NCBI RefSeq assembly: GCF_003852495.1
Contig: NZ_QAJI01000006.1
Span: 110,696-143,840 of the forward strand
From: Taibaiella sp. KBW10
Lineage (GTDB): Bacteria > Bacteroidota > Bacteroidia > Chitinophagales > Chitinophagaceae
Direction: 5' to 3'
Length of the DNA: 33,145 bases
The notes beneath the pieces were generated by a model. The model was not told the DNA's origin, made no database searches, and worked only from the letters and a program-made list of their open reading frames with translations. The stretch's first letter is position 1. Every line of letters begins with the position of its first letter. The translations under genes and the position numbers were made by a program. Positions 24,138-32,638 of the stretch are shown piece after piece.

Positions 24138-24692
24138 TTATGGTATCGTAACAAAATCTTTGAAAACAGGCTTGCCCTTTGGGAAGGAGAGTAGCACATA
24201 CCTTGTTCTGATTCCTTTACGGGACAAGTTTTTTTGGCTCGCCAGGAAGGAAGCCTCGTCCAAGCGTAGGAATATACTATTGATACCCCTGTGCTCAAAA
24301 TCAAAAACGGCAAATGGCGCTTCCGCTTCTGTTGGATTGAAGCCCTGTTGGGCGCATTTTTGGGCGCTGGACAAAACAGGAAAGTCTGATTGCAGAAAGT
24401 CAAAGTTCCTCACTATTTTGTCTCCACTCAACACAATACAGAGAAAGAAATACAAATGTGCACCGCCGGTACCCACAAAACATACACTATCCTTTATACC
24501 ATCCTGATCAAGGTCCCAGTTGTTGGTATAATCGTGTATTTGCTTTTGCTCATCGTAATTATACTGCACTGCCGTGTTTGTTCTTTCGTATATTGGGGCA
24601 AACGAATTAGAAAGGTCTTGCATTTGTGCCCGGGCAGCAAAACCATGCAACAGTAGTAAAGATGTGATAAAGGATAGCGTTTTCAGATACAT
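24138..24692 (-). CDS. Hypothetical secreted protein with an EF-hand-like acidic loop
   Basis: A 184-aa protein with a signal peptide (cleavage near ARA-Q23). Residues about 59-67 (DLDQDGIKD) look like a calcium-binding loop as seen in secreted FG-GAP/VCBS-type proteins, followed by a beta-rich portion with a conserved-looking FDFEHRGINSIFLRLDE. Two cysteines in the mature region may form a disulfide. No named family is recognised. It lies upstream of the cytochrome-like gene on the same strand, with 114 nt between them (38 nt if that gene starts at 24099). Confidence 0.65.
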   Translation of the reverse strand: MYLKTLSFITSLLLLHGFAARAQMQDLSNSFAPIYERTNTAVQYNYDEQKQIHDYTNNWDLDQDGIKDSVCFVGTGGAHLYFFLCIVLSGDKIVRNFDFLQSDFPVLSSAQKCAQQGFNPTEAEAPFAVFDFEHRGINSIFLRLDEASFLASQKNLSRKGIRTRYVLLSFPKGKPVFKDFVTIP

Positions 24693-24751
24693 AGTAATTG
24701 ATTATAAATTGTTACAAAGGTATTTACAGCGCATCTGTATACTTTCTCCGA

Positions 24752-25150
24752 TCAGGACGCGTATATTTCAGCCGCAAAAGGGTCATCGACTAACCATAAC
24801 CAGATACCCGCCTCACTTTTTTTCATCATGCAAGTCGTGGCGCCTGCCATTTCGATCGGATTACCATCGGGCAAAACTGCTTTTAAAGTCCATTTGTCCA
24901 CCCAAATCGCAAGGTCTCCTACAATTGTTACTCTATGCTTACTGCCTTTTATTTCCGGCTTCCAGGTGCACAAGTGCTTCATAGATGCATCAATCTGGTC
25001 CAGGCCTTTTACTTCCATGCCACCGCGGTCAATATAAGTAGCCTCCTTATGGAAACAGCTCATCGCACCGCTCAGGTCGCCGGTTACAATACAATGTCTA
25101 AAATAGTTTACAGCACCTTGCGGTTGTGTTCGGTCAAAATCTGTTGTCAT
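24752..25150 (-). CDS. NTF2-like (SnoaL/DUF4440-type) protein
   Basis: A 132-aa protein, starting MTTDFDRTQPQGAVNYFRHC at 25150. The cone-shaped NTF2 fold is indicated by the first helix, then FHKEATYIDRGGMEVKGLDQI, then beta strands ending VGDLAIWVDKW, GATTCMMKKSEAG and WLWLVDDPF. Related proteins are small enzymes or ligand binders; function here is unknown. An in-frame ATG at 25294 would add 48 residues that do not look like the family, so I chose the shorter form. It is divergent from a tetR-fabF operon and might be in the same regulon. Confidence 0.72.
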   Translation of the reverse strand: MTTDFDRTQPQGAVNYFRHCIVTGDLSGAMSCFHKEATYIDRGGMEVKGLDQIDASMKHLCTWKPEIKGSKHRVTIVGDLAIWVDKWTLKAVLPDGNPIEMAGATTCMMKKSEAGIWLWLVDDPFAAEIYAS

Positions 25151-25345
25151 AAATTCTTTTGATAATGCATGTGAGCTGCTCGAGGCGATATGCAACTTAT
25201 TGGTCAACATAGTCTTTGCATCTGCGTCTGAAAATTTCGATAAATATATTCCTTTTTGTACGGTTCCTGTTTTTTTATAAAAAGACTGTACCATGGAGCT
25301 TGATAGAGCGGAATTAGTAAGTTCTTTCTTTTTTGTATAAAATAT

Positions 25346-25376
25346 TTTGCCTATCTACTGATAGGTAGTATATTTG
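25346..25376 (+). promoter_or_regulatory. Consensus promoter of tetR-fabF with embedded operator
   Basis: TTTG (25346-25349), exactly 19 nt, then TATATTTG (25369-25376), all consensus. The spacer contains the palindrome CCTATC-TACT-GATAGG (25350-25365), placed between the two boxes, as expected for an autoregulatory TetR operator. Confidence 0.8.
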
Positions 25377-25392
25377 TCTTAATAAATAGAAG

Positions 25393-25953
25393 ATGACTAC
25401 CAAAGAGGAGATCATAAATATTGCAGATCAATTGATTAAAGATAAGGGCTATAATGGCTTTAGCTTTAAAGATATTTCCGAATCTATCGGGATAAAAACT
25501 GCTTCTATTCATTATCATTTTCCTTCAAAGAGTGATCTGGGTATTGCGGTCATCAAGGCGCAGATCGAACGCTTCGATCAGCAAAGGGAAGCCACAAAGG
25601 CAAAATCCCCCAAACGGAAACTGGAGGCGTTTTTCGACATCTATGTACGCATCAAAGCAGATCATATGGTGTGCCTGGTGGGTGCGCTGGCAACAGATTT
25701 TAATACCATTGAATTACGCGTGCAAGAGGAGTTAAAAGTGCTTGCAGAAGGAGTACTGCATTGGGTTACTGAAATCTTAAAAGAAGGAAAGACGCAAAAA
25801 GTCTTTCACTTTTCGGTAGCACCCAGAACCAAAGCCATCATGGTCATCAGCAATATGCTGGCCATTGTGCAGCTTTCGCGATTGACCAAATCAGAAGATT
25901 TTGAGCTTGTAAAAAATACAATCATAAAAGAATTAACCAGCAAACAGATATGA
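25393..25953 (+). CDS. TetR/AcrR-family transcriptional regulator
   Basis: A 186-aa protein. The N-terminal helix-turn-helix (about 5-50) is canonical: EIINIADQLIKDKGYNGFSFKDISESIGIKTASIHYHFPSKSDL. The C-terminal part is all-helical and ligand-binding. A consensus promoter with a palindrome between -33 and -7 lies immediately upstream, so autorepression is likely. The stop overlaps the start of a FabF-like gene in an ATGA junction, so the regulator and the condensing enzyme are translationally coupled; a fatty acid or acyl-CoA signal is a reasonable guess but not proven. Confidence 0.9.
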   Translation: MTTKEEIINIADQLIKDKGYNGFSFKDISESIGIKTASIHYHFPSKSDLGIAVIKAQIERFDQQREATKAKSPKRKLEAFFDIYVRIKADHMVCLVGALATDFNTIELRVQEELKVLAEGVLHWVTEILKEGKTQKVFHFSVAPRTKAIMVISNMLAIVQLSRLTKSEDFELVKNTIIKELTSKQI

Positions 25954-27194
25954 AACGGGTTGTAATAACAGGTATTGGCGCCATAACACCAATCGGGAAT
26001 AAGGTAAAGGATTATTGGCAGTCACTGATCAACGGTGTCAGCGGTGCCGCACCAATTACCAAATTCGATACTGAAAAATTCAAGACCAAGTTCGCCTGTG
26101 AGGTAAAAGGTTTTGATCCCTTACCGGTCATCGAAAAAGCGGACATAAGGAAATATGATTTGTTTTCACAGTATGCCCTCGTCGCGGCTGATGAAGCGAT
26201 CATGCATGCCGAAATTGATTTTGAGCAACTGAATAAAGACAGGATTGGCGTGATCTGGGCATCCGGAGATGGTGGGGTATCTACTTTCGAGCAGCAGGTA
26301 ACGGAATATGTTTTGGGTGATGGAACTCCAAGATTTAGCCCGTTTTTTATCCCTAAAAGGATCATTAACATTGCTTCGGGACTCATCTCGATCAAATATG
26401 GCCTGCGTGGCATAAACTATACTACCGCTTCGGCCTGCTCGGCCAGTAATACGGCGATTATTGATGCCTTTAACTACATAAAATGGGGCAAGGCCGATAT
26501 CATTATTACCGGCGGTTCAGAAGCTTCGATAACACCTAGTTCTATCGGTGGCTTTAATGCATCAAGGGCGATGTCACTTAATAATGATCATTATGCGCAA
26601 GCCTCGCGGCCCTTTGATATCGCCAGAGATGGCTTTGTTTTAGGAGAAGGAGCCGGAGCTGTTATCTTGGAAAGCTATGAAAGTGCTTTGAAGAGAAATG
26701 CCCCGATTATCGCGGAGATTGTTGGTGGCGGTTTAGCAGCGGATGCCTATCATTTGACCGGAACACATCCCGAAGGTGCCGGCGCTGTTTTGGGTATGAA
26801 ACTGGCTTTGGAAGATGCACAGATCTCGCCTGCTGAGGTCGACTATATCAATGCACATGCAACGTCTACACCCACCGGAGATTTAAGTGAATTAAAAGCG
26901 ATAGAACAGGTATTTGGGATACAGCCCAATGCTTCCATCAGTGCAACAAAGTCAATGACAGGGCACTTATTGGGCGCAACAGGTGCTATTGAAGCCATTG
27001 CCTGCATCATGGCTGTTCAGGAAGACATTATTCCGCCCACCATAAATTCTACGCAGATAGAGCCGGATTTTGCCGGTAAATTTGATTTCACGCTCAATAA
27101 AGCGAAACGTAAAACGGTCAACTACGCGATCAGTAATACCTTTGGTTTTGGCGGGCATATTGCCAGTTCTGTTTTTAAGAAATTTATACCTTAA
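25950..27194 (+). CDS. Beta-ketoacyl-ACP synthase II (FabF-like)
   Basis: A 414-aa thiolase-fold condensing enzyme with the Cys-His-His triad: C163 (TTASACSASNTAI), H303 (NAHATSTPTGD) and H339 (TGHLLGATGA), plus the conserved K334 and the gatekeeper F400 in NTFGFGGH. It elongates acyl-ACP with malonyl-ACP. Being coupled to a TetR regulator and apart from other fab genes, it may be a conditional or specialised synthase rather than the housekeeping one. GGHIA replaces the usual GGHNA near the C-terminus. The start overlaps tetR by 4 nt. Confidence 0.92.
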   Translation: MKRVVITGIGAITPIGNKVKDYWQSLINGVSGAAPITKFDTEKFKTKFACEVKGFDPLPVIEKADIRKYDLFSQYALVAADEAIMHAEIDFEQLNKDRIGVIWASGDGGVSTFEQQVTEYVLGDGTPRFSPFFIPKRIINIASGLISIKYGLRGINYTTASACSASNTAIIDAFNYIKWGKADIIITGGSEASITPSSIGGFNASRAMSLNNDHYAQASRPFDIARDGFVLGEGAGAVILESYESALKRNAPIIAEIVGGGLAADAYHLTGTHPEGAGAVLGMKLALEDAQISPAEVDYINAHATSTPTGDLSELKAIEQVFGIQPNASISATKSMTGHLLGATGAIEAIACIMAVQEDIIPPTINSTQIEPDFAGKFDFTLNKAKRKTVNYAISNTFGFGGHIASSVFKKFIP

Positions 27195-27276
27195 ACGAAA
27201 CATGATTCCTGACTAAGGAGTTGCTTTCGGTTAAGTATCCGGATTAATATTCGGGAATCGGCGGTACATAAAAAAT

Positions 27277-27310
27277 AAGCAGCGCAAAGGACTAGTCCTT
27301 TGCGCTGCTT
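27277..27310. terminator. Bidirectional terminator after fabF
   Basis: A perfect 34-nt palindrome with 17-nt arms (core AAGCAGCGCAAAGGA, center ACTAGT). It lies between convergent fabF and the T9SS cargo gene, with T-rich sequence on the plus side and A-rich on the other, so it serves both. Confidence 0.88.
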
Positions 27311-27343
27311 TCTTTACATAAATGGGTTAATGATGCAACAAAA

Positions 27344-28114
27344 TTATTGTTTCACAATCTTGATCAATTCTGATTGACTGTTTTGGCTACACCTTAGGTA
27401 ATAAGTACCTGTAGCGAGTGCCGACAAGTCCAGATTTGTTTCCGTGCCTTGTAAGGGTCTTGCCTTAAGCACTTCTTTACCGGTAATATCCAGTATTTGT
27501 ACCATCAGCTGATCAGTATTGCCTTTTACCGATATCCGAACTTTGTTAGTGACCGGATTAGGGTAAACCGCTATCGAAGATTGATACAGCCCACGTACCA
27601 GTTTTACAACAGGTGAGTAGGCAAAGTGCTTATCAATATCTACTTGTTTCAAGCGATAGTAATTCACCTTTTGCATCGTGTTATGGTCTTCAAAAGCATA
27701 AGCTAATTCACCGCTGGCATTGCCATTTTCGGCTTTGGTTTTTACCGCGCCGATGCTCGAAAACTGGAGTCCATCTGTACTCCATTCTATATCGAAGTGA
27801 TCATTGTTTTTTTCTGCTGCGGTACGCCATTGCAGCAGATTATAGTCCTGATGTACTGCTCCGGCAAAATCAAGCAGACTTACCGGTAGCGGCAGGCCGC
27901 TGGTAGTGGGCTCCTGGAACCCTTGTGTGAATTGCGGATTGGCACTAAAGCCTGCTATAACGACTTCGCCGACCGTATAGTTTACGGTATAGCCGGCCGG
28001 GCTGGCGGAGCCTCCTGCGGTTGCGACAACATAGGACGAGGCCGTCTGGGCCTGCGCCTTGCTGCAGCAACAGAGCAGCAATAAGCCGGTCCATCCTGAA
28101 AAGATATATTTCAT
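27344..28114 (-). CDS. Secreted protein with T9SS type A C-terminal sorting domain
   Basis: A 256-aa protein with a signal peptide (ends near AQA-Q23). The N-terminal region (TVNYTVGEVVIAGFSANPQFTQGFQEP) is the typical Bacteroidota module found before sorting domains. The C-terminal domain (about 178-256) starts SIAVYPNPVTNKVRI, then ILDITGKEVLKARPLQG and LSALATGTYYLRC, the diagnostic motifs of the type A sorting signal. The product should be exported by T9SS and attached to or released from the cell surface. It is 38 nt downstream of the BclB-type gene and probably cotranscribed. Confidence 0.92.
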   Translation of the reverse strand: MKYIFSGWTGLLLLCCCSKAQAQTASSYVVATAGGSASPAGYTVNYTVGEVVIAGFSANPQFTQGFQEPTTSGLPLPVSLLDFAGAVHQDYNLLQWRTAAEKNNDHFDIEWSTDGLQFSSIGAVKTKAENGNASGELAYAFEDHNTMQKVNYYRLKQVDIDKHFAYSPVVKLVRGLYQSSIAVYPNPVTNKVRISVKGNTDQLMVQILDITGKEVLKARPLQGTETNLDLSALATGTYYLRCSQNSQSELIKIVKQ

Positions 28115-28152
28115 AAGAATTTTTTTGTGTTAAAAACGTAAATAAGTCCTTC

Positions 28153-29340
28153 CTAGTTAATATTCAGGCCACCGCTGGCATAACCAACAACCGTATTAAC
28201 CAAGGTAATACCTGCTGCTGTGGCAGAGAACACCAAAATGTACCGGTTACCGGCTACAACTGGAATACTTAAGCCTGTAGCCAGTCCTGATGAGGTTGTA
28301 CCTATAGAGATAACACCCGAGAGCGCAGGGGCTAAATTTACGGAAGCACCCGGTACAGCCGAAAAACTATTACTGCCGCTCGGAGCGGTATACAATTGAG
28401 CATTAACCGTAACGCTACTTCCAATTAAGCTTAGGGCCGTGGTAGCACTAAATTGTGCCGCTATAGAGCTGATGGTTCCGGCACGGGGCGATACGAACGC
28501 AAAATTCAGCAAAGTGCCTGCAGCGCCGGTAAGATCTAGCGTGCCACCGGCTAGTGAGACGCCTGATGCGGAATTACCAAAACCAACCAGGCCGGTAGTA
28601 CCGACCAGTCCGCCTACAATAGTAGTCATGGTAACCGGTAAACCAGAGGCGAAAGGAATAATAGTACCGGTATTGGCTACGTCGGCGGTATTGGCTACTC
28701 TTCTCCAGGTGCCGGCCGTATAGTAATAAAAACCAGGCGTATTGTCGGTCTGGTAAATAAGCAAACCTTCTACAGGGCTTGACGGGCGGTTGGCCAGCGT
28801 AATACGTGGAATCAGTACCCCCTTATTTGTTGCGGAGATGTCTAATTTTGCCCCCGCATTCGGCGCACCACCTATACCGATATTACCGGTATTGTTGCTG
28901 GTAATGTCTGCTCCGGACAGCGTCCATCGGTTGTCATTGCTACTTTGTGCATTCAAGGCATAAGGAACACTGATTAGTTCCACTGTTCCCAGGTTCGTGT
29001 ACGTGCTGCCACCGGTAATGTCGGCATCGACTTTCAGGAACTTGCTGGCACTACTCCAGGTAATGCCGGAAAAGGTGCCCGCAAGTGGGGTACCGCTACC
29101 GATCTGGACATTAGCCTGACCATAGGCATTCGTCGTTGTCGACTGTGATTCCATGTACTGGGTCGTTCCCGATGAGGAGCCGTCGAGCACGCTAAAACGG
29201 AGCGAAACCGCCTGATTGGTGACGGGAACACCCGAACTGTTGCGTACCACAGCTTGGTAATTGATTCTTTGTGGCGTTTGAGCCATCACGTTCAAGCTAA
29301 AAGCCAGAACCAGCGCGAATAATGCATGAATTTTCTTCAT
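28153..29340 (-). CDS. Surface protein with BclB-type C-terminal domain
   Basis: A 395-aa secreted protein starting MKKIHALFALVLAFSLNVMAQ at 29340 (an ATG 51 nt upstream gives 412 aa but is less likely). The N-terminal part (QRINYQAVVRNSSGVPV through NVQIG) is a Bacteroidota adhesin/tail-fibre-type module. Next is a Gly/Asn stretch with GNIGIGGAPNAGAKLDISATNKG and a C-terminal domain (about 225-395) that matches from memory the BclB C-terminal domain of Bacillus exosporium glycoproteins: IIPFASGLPVTMTTIVGGLVG, SVTVNAQLY and ILVFSATAAGITLVNTVVGYASGG. It has no T9SS sorting domain of its own. It is the first gene of the pair. Confidence 0.85.
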   Translation of the reverse strand: MKKIHALFALVLAFSLNVMAQTPQRINYQAVVRNSSGVPVTNQAVSLRFSVLDGSSSGTTQYMESQSTTTNAYGQANVQIGSGTPLAGTFSGITWSSASKFLKVDADITGGSTYTNLGTVELISVPYALNAQSSNDNRWTLSGADITSNNTGNIGIGGAPNAGAKLDISATNKGVLIPRITLANRPSSPVEGLLIYQTDNTPGFYYYTAGTWRRVANTADVANTGTIIPFASGLPVTMTTIVGGLVGTTGLVGFGNSASGVSLAGGTLDLTGAAGTLLNFAFVSPRAGTISSIAAQFSATTALSLIGSSVTVNAQLYTAPSGSNSFSAVPGASVNLAPALSGVISIGTTSSGLATGLSIPVVAGNRYILVFSATAAGITLVNTVVGYASGGLNIN

Positions 29341-30081
29341 AATATTCAAGTTTTTTAATTGGTGAATTACGAAATTAATAATTCTCATCATAAAGACCTA
29401 TTAAAAAGAATAATAAATTTGGAAATATTTAAGTGTCTATATATCAGTATTAAATAATTAAATATGATATTTTTTTAAATCATGGGTGTGCAATTGGCTT
29501 AGGGCCTTATCTATAGCAGAAAAGAGGAGTGCTTTGATCATTTGGAAAGATAGGCTAAGGAGTAAAATTTGAATAATGTCCTGAAACGGGCAAGAGCAGA
29601 ACAAAAGCGCATTAAAGGGATATAAACAGAAATGGGACATCACCCTCTTTGTTTTTTTTATTACCCAAGATTGTCATAATTTATTGATTGTCAATATAAT
29701 GCTCCATGAATTGTGGAAAGGGCAGTGCCTTTGTTGAACAAGCCGTGTGAAAACCGCCCGTAGAAGGAATATAGGTATACTGTGAACAACGGTTGTATGC
29801 TCAATGTGATCTATGTATGAACCCCTGATTAAAGCGGAAAGATAGAAACGAGTATGGCTTGAAGCAAAGGGAAAGATCCAAAAATAAGCTGGATGCTACC
29901 TGGCCCATGTATAAAATGCACGGTCTTTGTGAAATAATGATTAACAGCCAAGCGATAACCCGTAGTAACCTATTTTGATGTAATGTTATGATTGCCATTA
30001 TGTTTTGAGGGAATTCTTTTCTTTTATATAAGGGTTTTGTCTATCTTTAAATCGTCAATATTTATCTTGTCAACCGCTTTT
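29341..30081. other. Long AT-rich intergenic region between the BclB-type gene and the LuxR-type regulator
   Basis: About 740 nt with no convincing gene. Two minus-strand frames of about 61 and 65 codons lack signals, family resemblance or sensible context. Two copies of GATTGTCA (29669-29676, 29686-29693; start-to-start 17 nt) may be a regulator site. A near-consensus promoter lies near 30030-30060. Confidence 0.5.
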
Positions 30082-30837
30082 ATGAAACCTGAAATACAAA
30101 GCCTTCACAACGTATGGTCTGGTAACAGAGGGGTGCAGACAACGGCCAATCATGGGCTTTCTTTTAGTGATCTTACCAATTCAATTGCCAGCACAGGTCC
30201 ATTTTATTGTTACATCATCGATTTCTACGATATGTCGCTGTCGCATATCAGTGCGTCCTTGTATGAAATGCATGGTTTTTATCCGGAGCAGACCTCGTTT
30301 AATGCTATACTGGAGGCGATACATCCGGATGATATCGATTTTGTGATTAAAGCAGAAGATTATGCCGCCAATTTCTACCTGCATCAAGTGGGCTGGGAAA
30401 AGATGCTACAGTACAAATCGAGTTATAACTTTAGAATCCGCTTACAAAATGACCAATACGTTTTAATTAACCACCAGTCGCTGATGCTTACGCTTGATGA
30501 TAAAAAGGGATACGGAAAATCCTTAAATATCCATACCCGTATTGATCATCTCAGCAGCACACCAAATTATAAAATCTCCTTTATCGGCCTGAATGAGGAG
30601 CCTTCGTATATGGATCTGAATATTGAAGCATATGCCGATAGACCGGTCTCCTTCTCGAAAAGAGAAATCGATATTATCAAAAATATTGCAGAGGGCTTGA
30701 GCAGTATGGAAATTGCCCAAAAACTATTTATTGCTGAATCCACGGTAAAAAAACATCGGAAAAATATTTTGGATAAAGCAGACTGCAGTAATACGGCTCA
30801 ACTGGTCAAAACCTGTGCCCTGCAAGGATTGATTTAG
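30082..30837 (+). CDS. LuxR-type regulator with an N-terminal PAS-like sensor domain
   Basis: A 251-aa protein starting MKPEIQSLHNVW at 30082; the ATG at 29992 adds 30 residues with no domain. The N-terminal part (about 30-170) has PAS-fold features, including SASLYEMHGFYPEQTSF and AIHPDDIDFV (the usual PAS_3-type IHPDD motif). The C-terminal GerE helix-turn-helix (about 190-250) reads FSKREIDIIKNIAEGLSSMEIAQKLFIAESTVKKHRKNIL. No receiver domain, so it is not a classical response regulator. It probably senses a small ligand or redox state. Targets are unknown. Confidence 0.85.
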   Translation: MKPEIQSLHNVWSGNRGVQTTANHGLSFSDLTNSIASTGPFYCYIIDFYDMSLSHISASLYEMHGFYPEQTSFNAILEAIHPDDIDFVIKAEDYAANFYLHQVGWEKMLQYKSSYNFRIRLQNDQYVLINHQSLMLTLDDKKGYGKSLNIHTRIDHLSSTPNYKISFIGLNEEPSYMDLNIEAYADRPVSFSKREIDIIKNIAEGLSSMEIAQKLFIAESTVKKHRKNILDKADCSNTAQLVKTCALQGLI

Positions 30838-30937
30838 TGTTTTCCGGAACACCGGCATTTTAATGTTTTAGAACCCACCAAATTTTTTATCCTTTTTAGG
30901 GGGGTGTCTCATTTCGGAAAATACTCATTTATGGGTA

Positions 30938-30968
30938 TTGTGCCGCAGCAAATATCCTTTTATTTTTG
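30938..30968 (+). promoter_or_regulatory. Promoter of the 151-aa secreted protein gene
   Basis: TTG (30938-30940), 20 nt, then TATTTTTG (30961-30968), 32 nt before the ATG at 31001. Confidence 0.6.
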
Positions 30969-31000
30969 AGCAATAAAGTAATACCCTTTAAAGCCATAAA

Positions 31001-31456
31001 ATGAAATACCTTTTTACAATCTGTCTGATCCTTACAAGCGTCTTTGCGGCGAATGCACAAAGCAGCGCGAAAACCCTGAAATGGCTAAATAATGAGCGCG
31101 AAAATATTATTAAGCCCTGCTCAAATCAGGTGCCCGACTATGTTAAGAGCACAATAATATTTACTGAGGAATATATCAAGTTATATTATAACGAAGATGG
31201 GGAGTCGGATGAAACGATAATTTATTGGAAACAGATTAAAGAGATCGTGCAAAATAAAGGAGATCATAGAGGTACCATAAGGATAGATATCGGAGATACA
31301 AGAACATTTGCCCCGACGTATATGCTGTTTTTGTATAAGGGATCGGTAACTGATTTTACAAAGCGATTGGCTAGAATGGCCAATTTAAATGGGGCAAATG
31401 CAGTGATTCAAACAACTTCTTATACTGCAGAATCTTTATTTGGCTCGAAAGGGTAA
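31001..31456 (+). CDS. Small secreted protein of unknown function
   Basis: A 151-aa protein with a signal peptide (MKYLFTICLILTSVFAANAQ, cleavage at about Q20). The mature part is mixed alpha/beta with STIIFTEEYIKLYYNEDGESDETIIYWKQIKEI, followed by a Phe/Tyr strand, and has one cysteine. I recognise no family. It has its own promoter. The next secreted-protein gene lies 82 nt downstream on the same strand but shows no sequence similarity that I can see. Confidence 0.72.
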   Translation: MKYLFTICLILTSVFAANAQSSAKTLKWLNNERENIIKPCSNQVPDYVKSTIIFTEEYIKLYYNEDGESDETIIYWKQIKEIVQNKGDHRGTIRIDIGDTRTFAPTYMLFLYKGSVTDFTKRLARMANLNGANAVIQTTSYTAESLFGSKG

Positions 31457-31538
31457 ATCCCCTTATGAAAGATATTGATCAACCTATTTTTATTAATTAT
31501 TAAACGCAACTACGGTAACCAAATGAAATCCATATAAT

Positions 31539-32042
31539 ATGAAAATGAAAATTACATCACTAAAAATTATGCTGGCGCTTGTGGCCTTCACCATAAGTAC
31601 ACTATGCTATGGACAATCTAATTTTAAACATGAAAAGATAAAACTGGTACATGATATTTTTCATAAAACAACCAAACAAAATATCAATGCTTTTATGAAA
31701 GAGAGGGGTTTCAAAATAGGAGAAATTAATGAAGGTAATGAGGAATATGGAGATGAGTTATCCTTCACTTCAGAGTTTAACCTCATCACGGTCGAATATA
31801 CCAAGGGCAATAAAGTACTCAGTGTCAGTTGTATCTATGCGGGTGCACCAAACAATGTTTTTGTTGAAATGGAATTGAAAGAGAGTGGTTATACGCCTAC
31901 CTCGTCTAAATATGAAGATATGGATGGTACAACTCGGGAAAGGAAAATATGGGCCAAACCGGGCACAGCATATTTATTTGCGAGCGCTAAAGATGAAAAA
32001 GAAAAAATAGGTGTCTTGGCATATGGCATAATGGAAGAATAA
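31539..32042 (+). CDS. Small secreted protein of unknown function
   Basis: A 167-aa protein with a signal peptide (cleavage near CYG-Q26). The mature part contains ELSFTSEFNLITVEYTKGNKVLSVSC and an acidic stretch (EDMDGTTRERKIWAKPGTAY). Function and family unknown. Lysine- and glutamate-rich compared with its neighbours. Closed by a terminator that also serves the next, convergent gene. Confidence 0.7.
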   Translation: MKMKITSLKIMLALVAFTISTLCYGQSNFKHEKIKLVHDIFHKTTKQNINAFMKERGFKIGEINEGNEEYGDELSFTSEFNLITVEYTKGNKVLSVSCIYAGAPNNVFVEMELKESGYTPTSSKYEDMDGTTRERKIWAKPGTAYLFASAKDEKEKIGVLAYGIMEE

Positions 32043-32081
32043 GCTGCTTTGATTCAGGATTGTCAAATTTATTATAACATA

Positions 32082-32111
32082 AAATGCGCCGGTATCACTA
32101 CCGGCGCATTT
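32082..32111. terminator. Bidirectional hairpin terminator between convergent genes
   Basis: A perfect 13-bp stem AAATGCGCCGGTA / TACCGGCGCATTT with TCAC loop, between the 167-aa secreted protein (plus) and the cysteine-rich protein (minus). Confidence 0.75.
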
Positions 32112-32139
32112 ACATTGTCTTAAATAGTGTGTTGAAAAT

Positions 32140-32538
32140 TTAACTGATCGTCCATGAATTGCTTGTGGTCGTAACAATGAACGCACCACAGCCTGAAGTC
32201 GTACCGGATTGTCCGTATGGTGTAGCATTATGACATGGCGGATTCGGACTTAAAGAAATCCACAAATGATTCAGCGCGGGTGGTACGCCGCCAATTTGCC
32301 GGATAATTAAACATATGCCTTTCATGTTTGCAGGTACGTTGAACGTGAGTGGTACGCCGGTATTAAGTATTATAGATCCTGCATTTGGTGTGCCACAACC
32401 CTGATCCCTTAGCTCATAAAATATTTCTACAGGACAGTTGAGCTTGTTGAGTAAGGTGTATGTTTGTCCCTTACTTACAAAGCTGAATCCTAATAATAAC
32501 ACAAGCAATAATCCGGAAAATTTGATTTTCGTTTTCAT
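32140..32538 (-). CDS. Secreted cysteine-rich protein, paralogue A
   Basis: A 132-aa protein starting MKTKIKFSGLLLVLLLGFSF at 32538 (an ATG 36 nt upstream is an unlikely alternative). The signal peptide ends near SKG-Q25. The mature region has five cysteines, in NC, GC, IC, PPC and GC contexts. Shared features with the next gene are FYELRD, IxQIG, NHLWISLxP, PPCHN and NSWTI. Probably an extracellular or periplasmic disulfide-bonded protein. No family name is known to me. Confidence 0.72.
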   Translation of the reverse strand: MKTKIKFSGLLLVLLLGFSFVSKGQTYTLLNKLNCPVEIFYELRDQGCGTPNAGSIILNTGVPLTFNVPANMKGICLIIRQIGGVPPALNHLWISLSPNPPCHNATPYGQSGTTSGCGAFIVTTTSNSWTIS

Positions 32539-32638
32539 AATAATTTTTTTTATTGGTTTAAAAATGAGTAGCATTTTTTAAGATAAAGTGATCCCTATTT
32601 TCGGTCGCTGGTACGCGCTTAAACCGACACATTTAAAT

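Noticed and set aside
24574-24984. 136-codon plus-strand ORF antisense to two minus-strand genes
   Set aside because: It spans the antisense of a secreted protein and the NTF2-like gene with no domain, so it is a shadow frame.
29458-29643. Hydrophobic 61-codon minus-strand ORF
   Set aside because: Low-complexity Leu/Phe/Ser product in AT-rich intergenic DNA, no promoter or conserved context.
29801-29998. 65-codon minus-strand ORF
   Set aside because: Unconvincing composition; overlaps the leader of the LuxR-type regulator.
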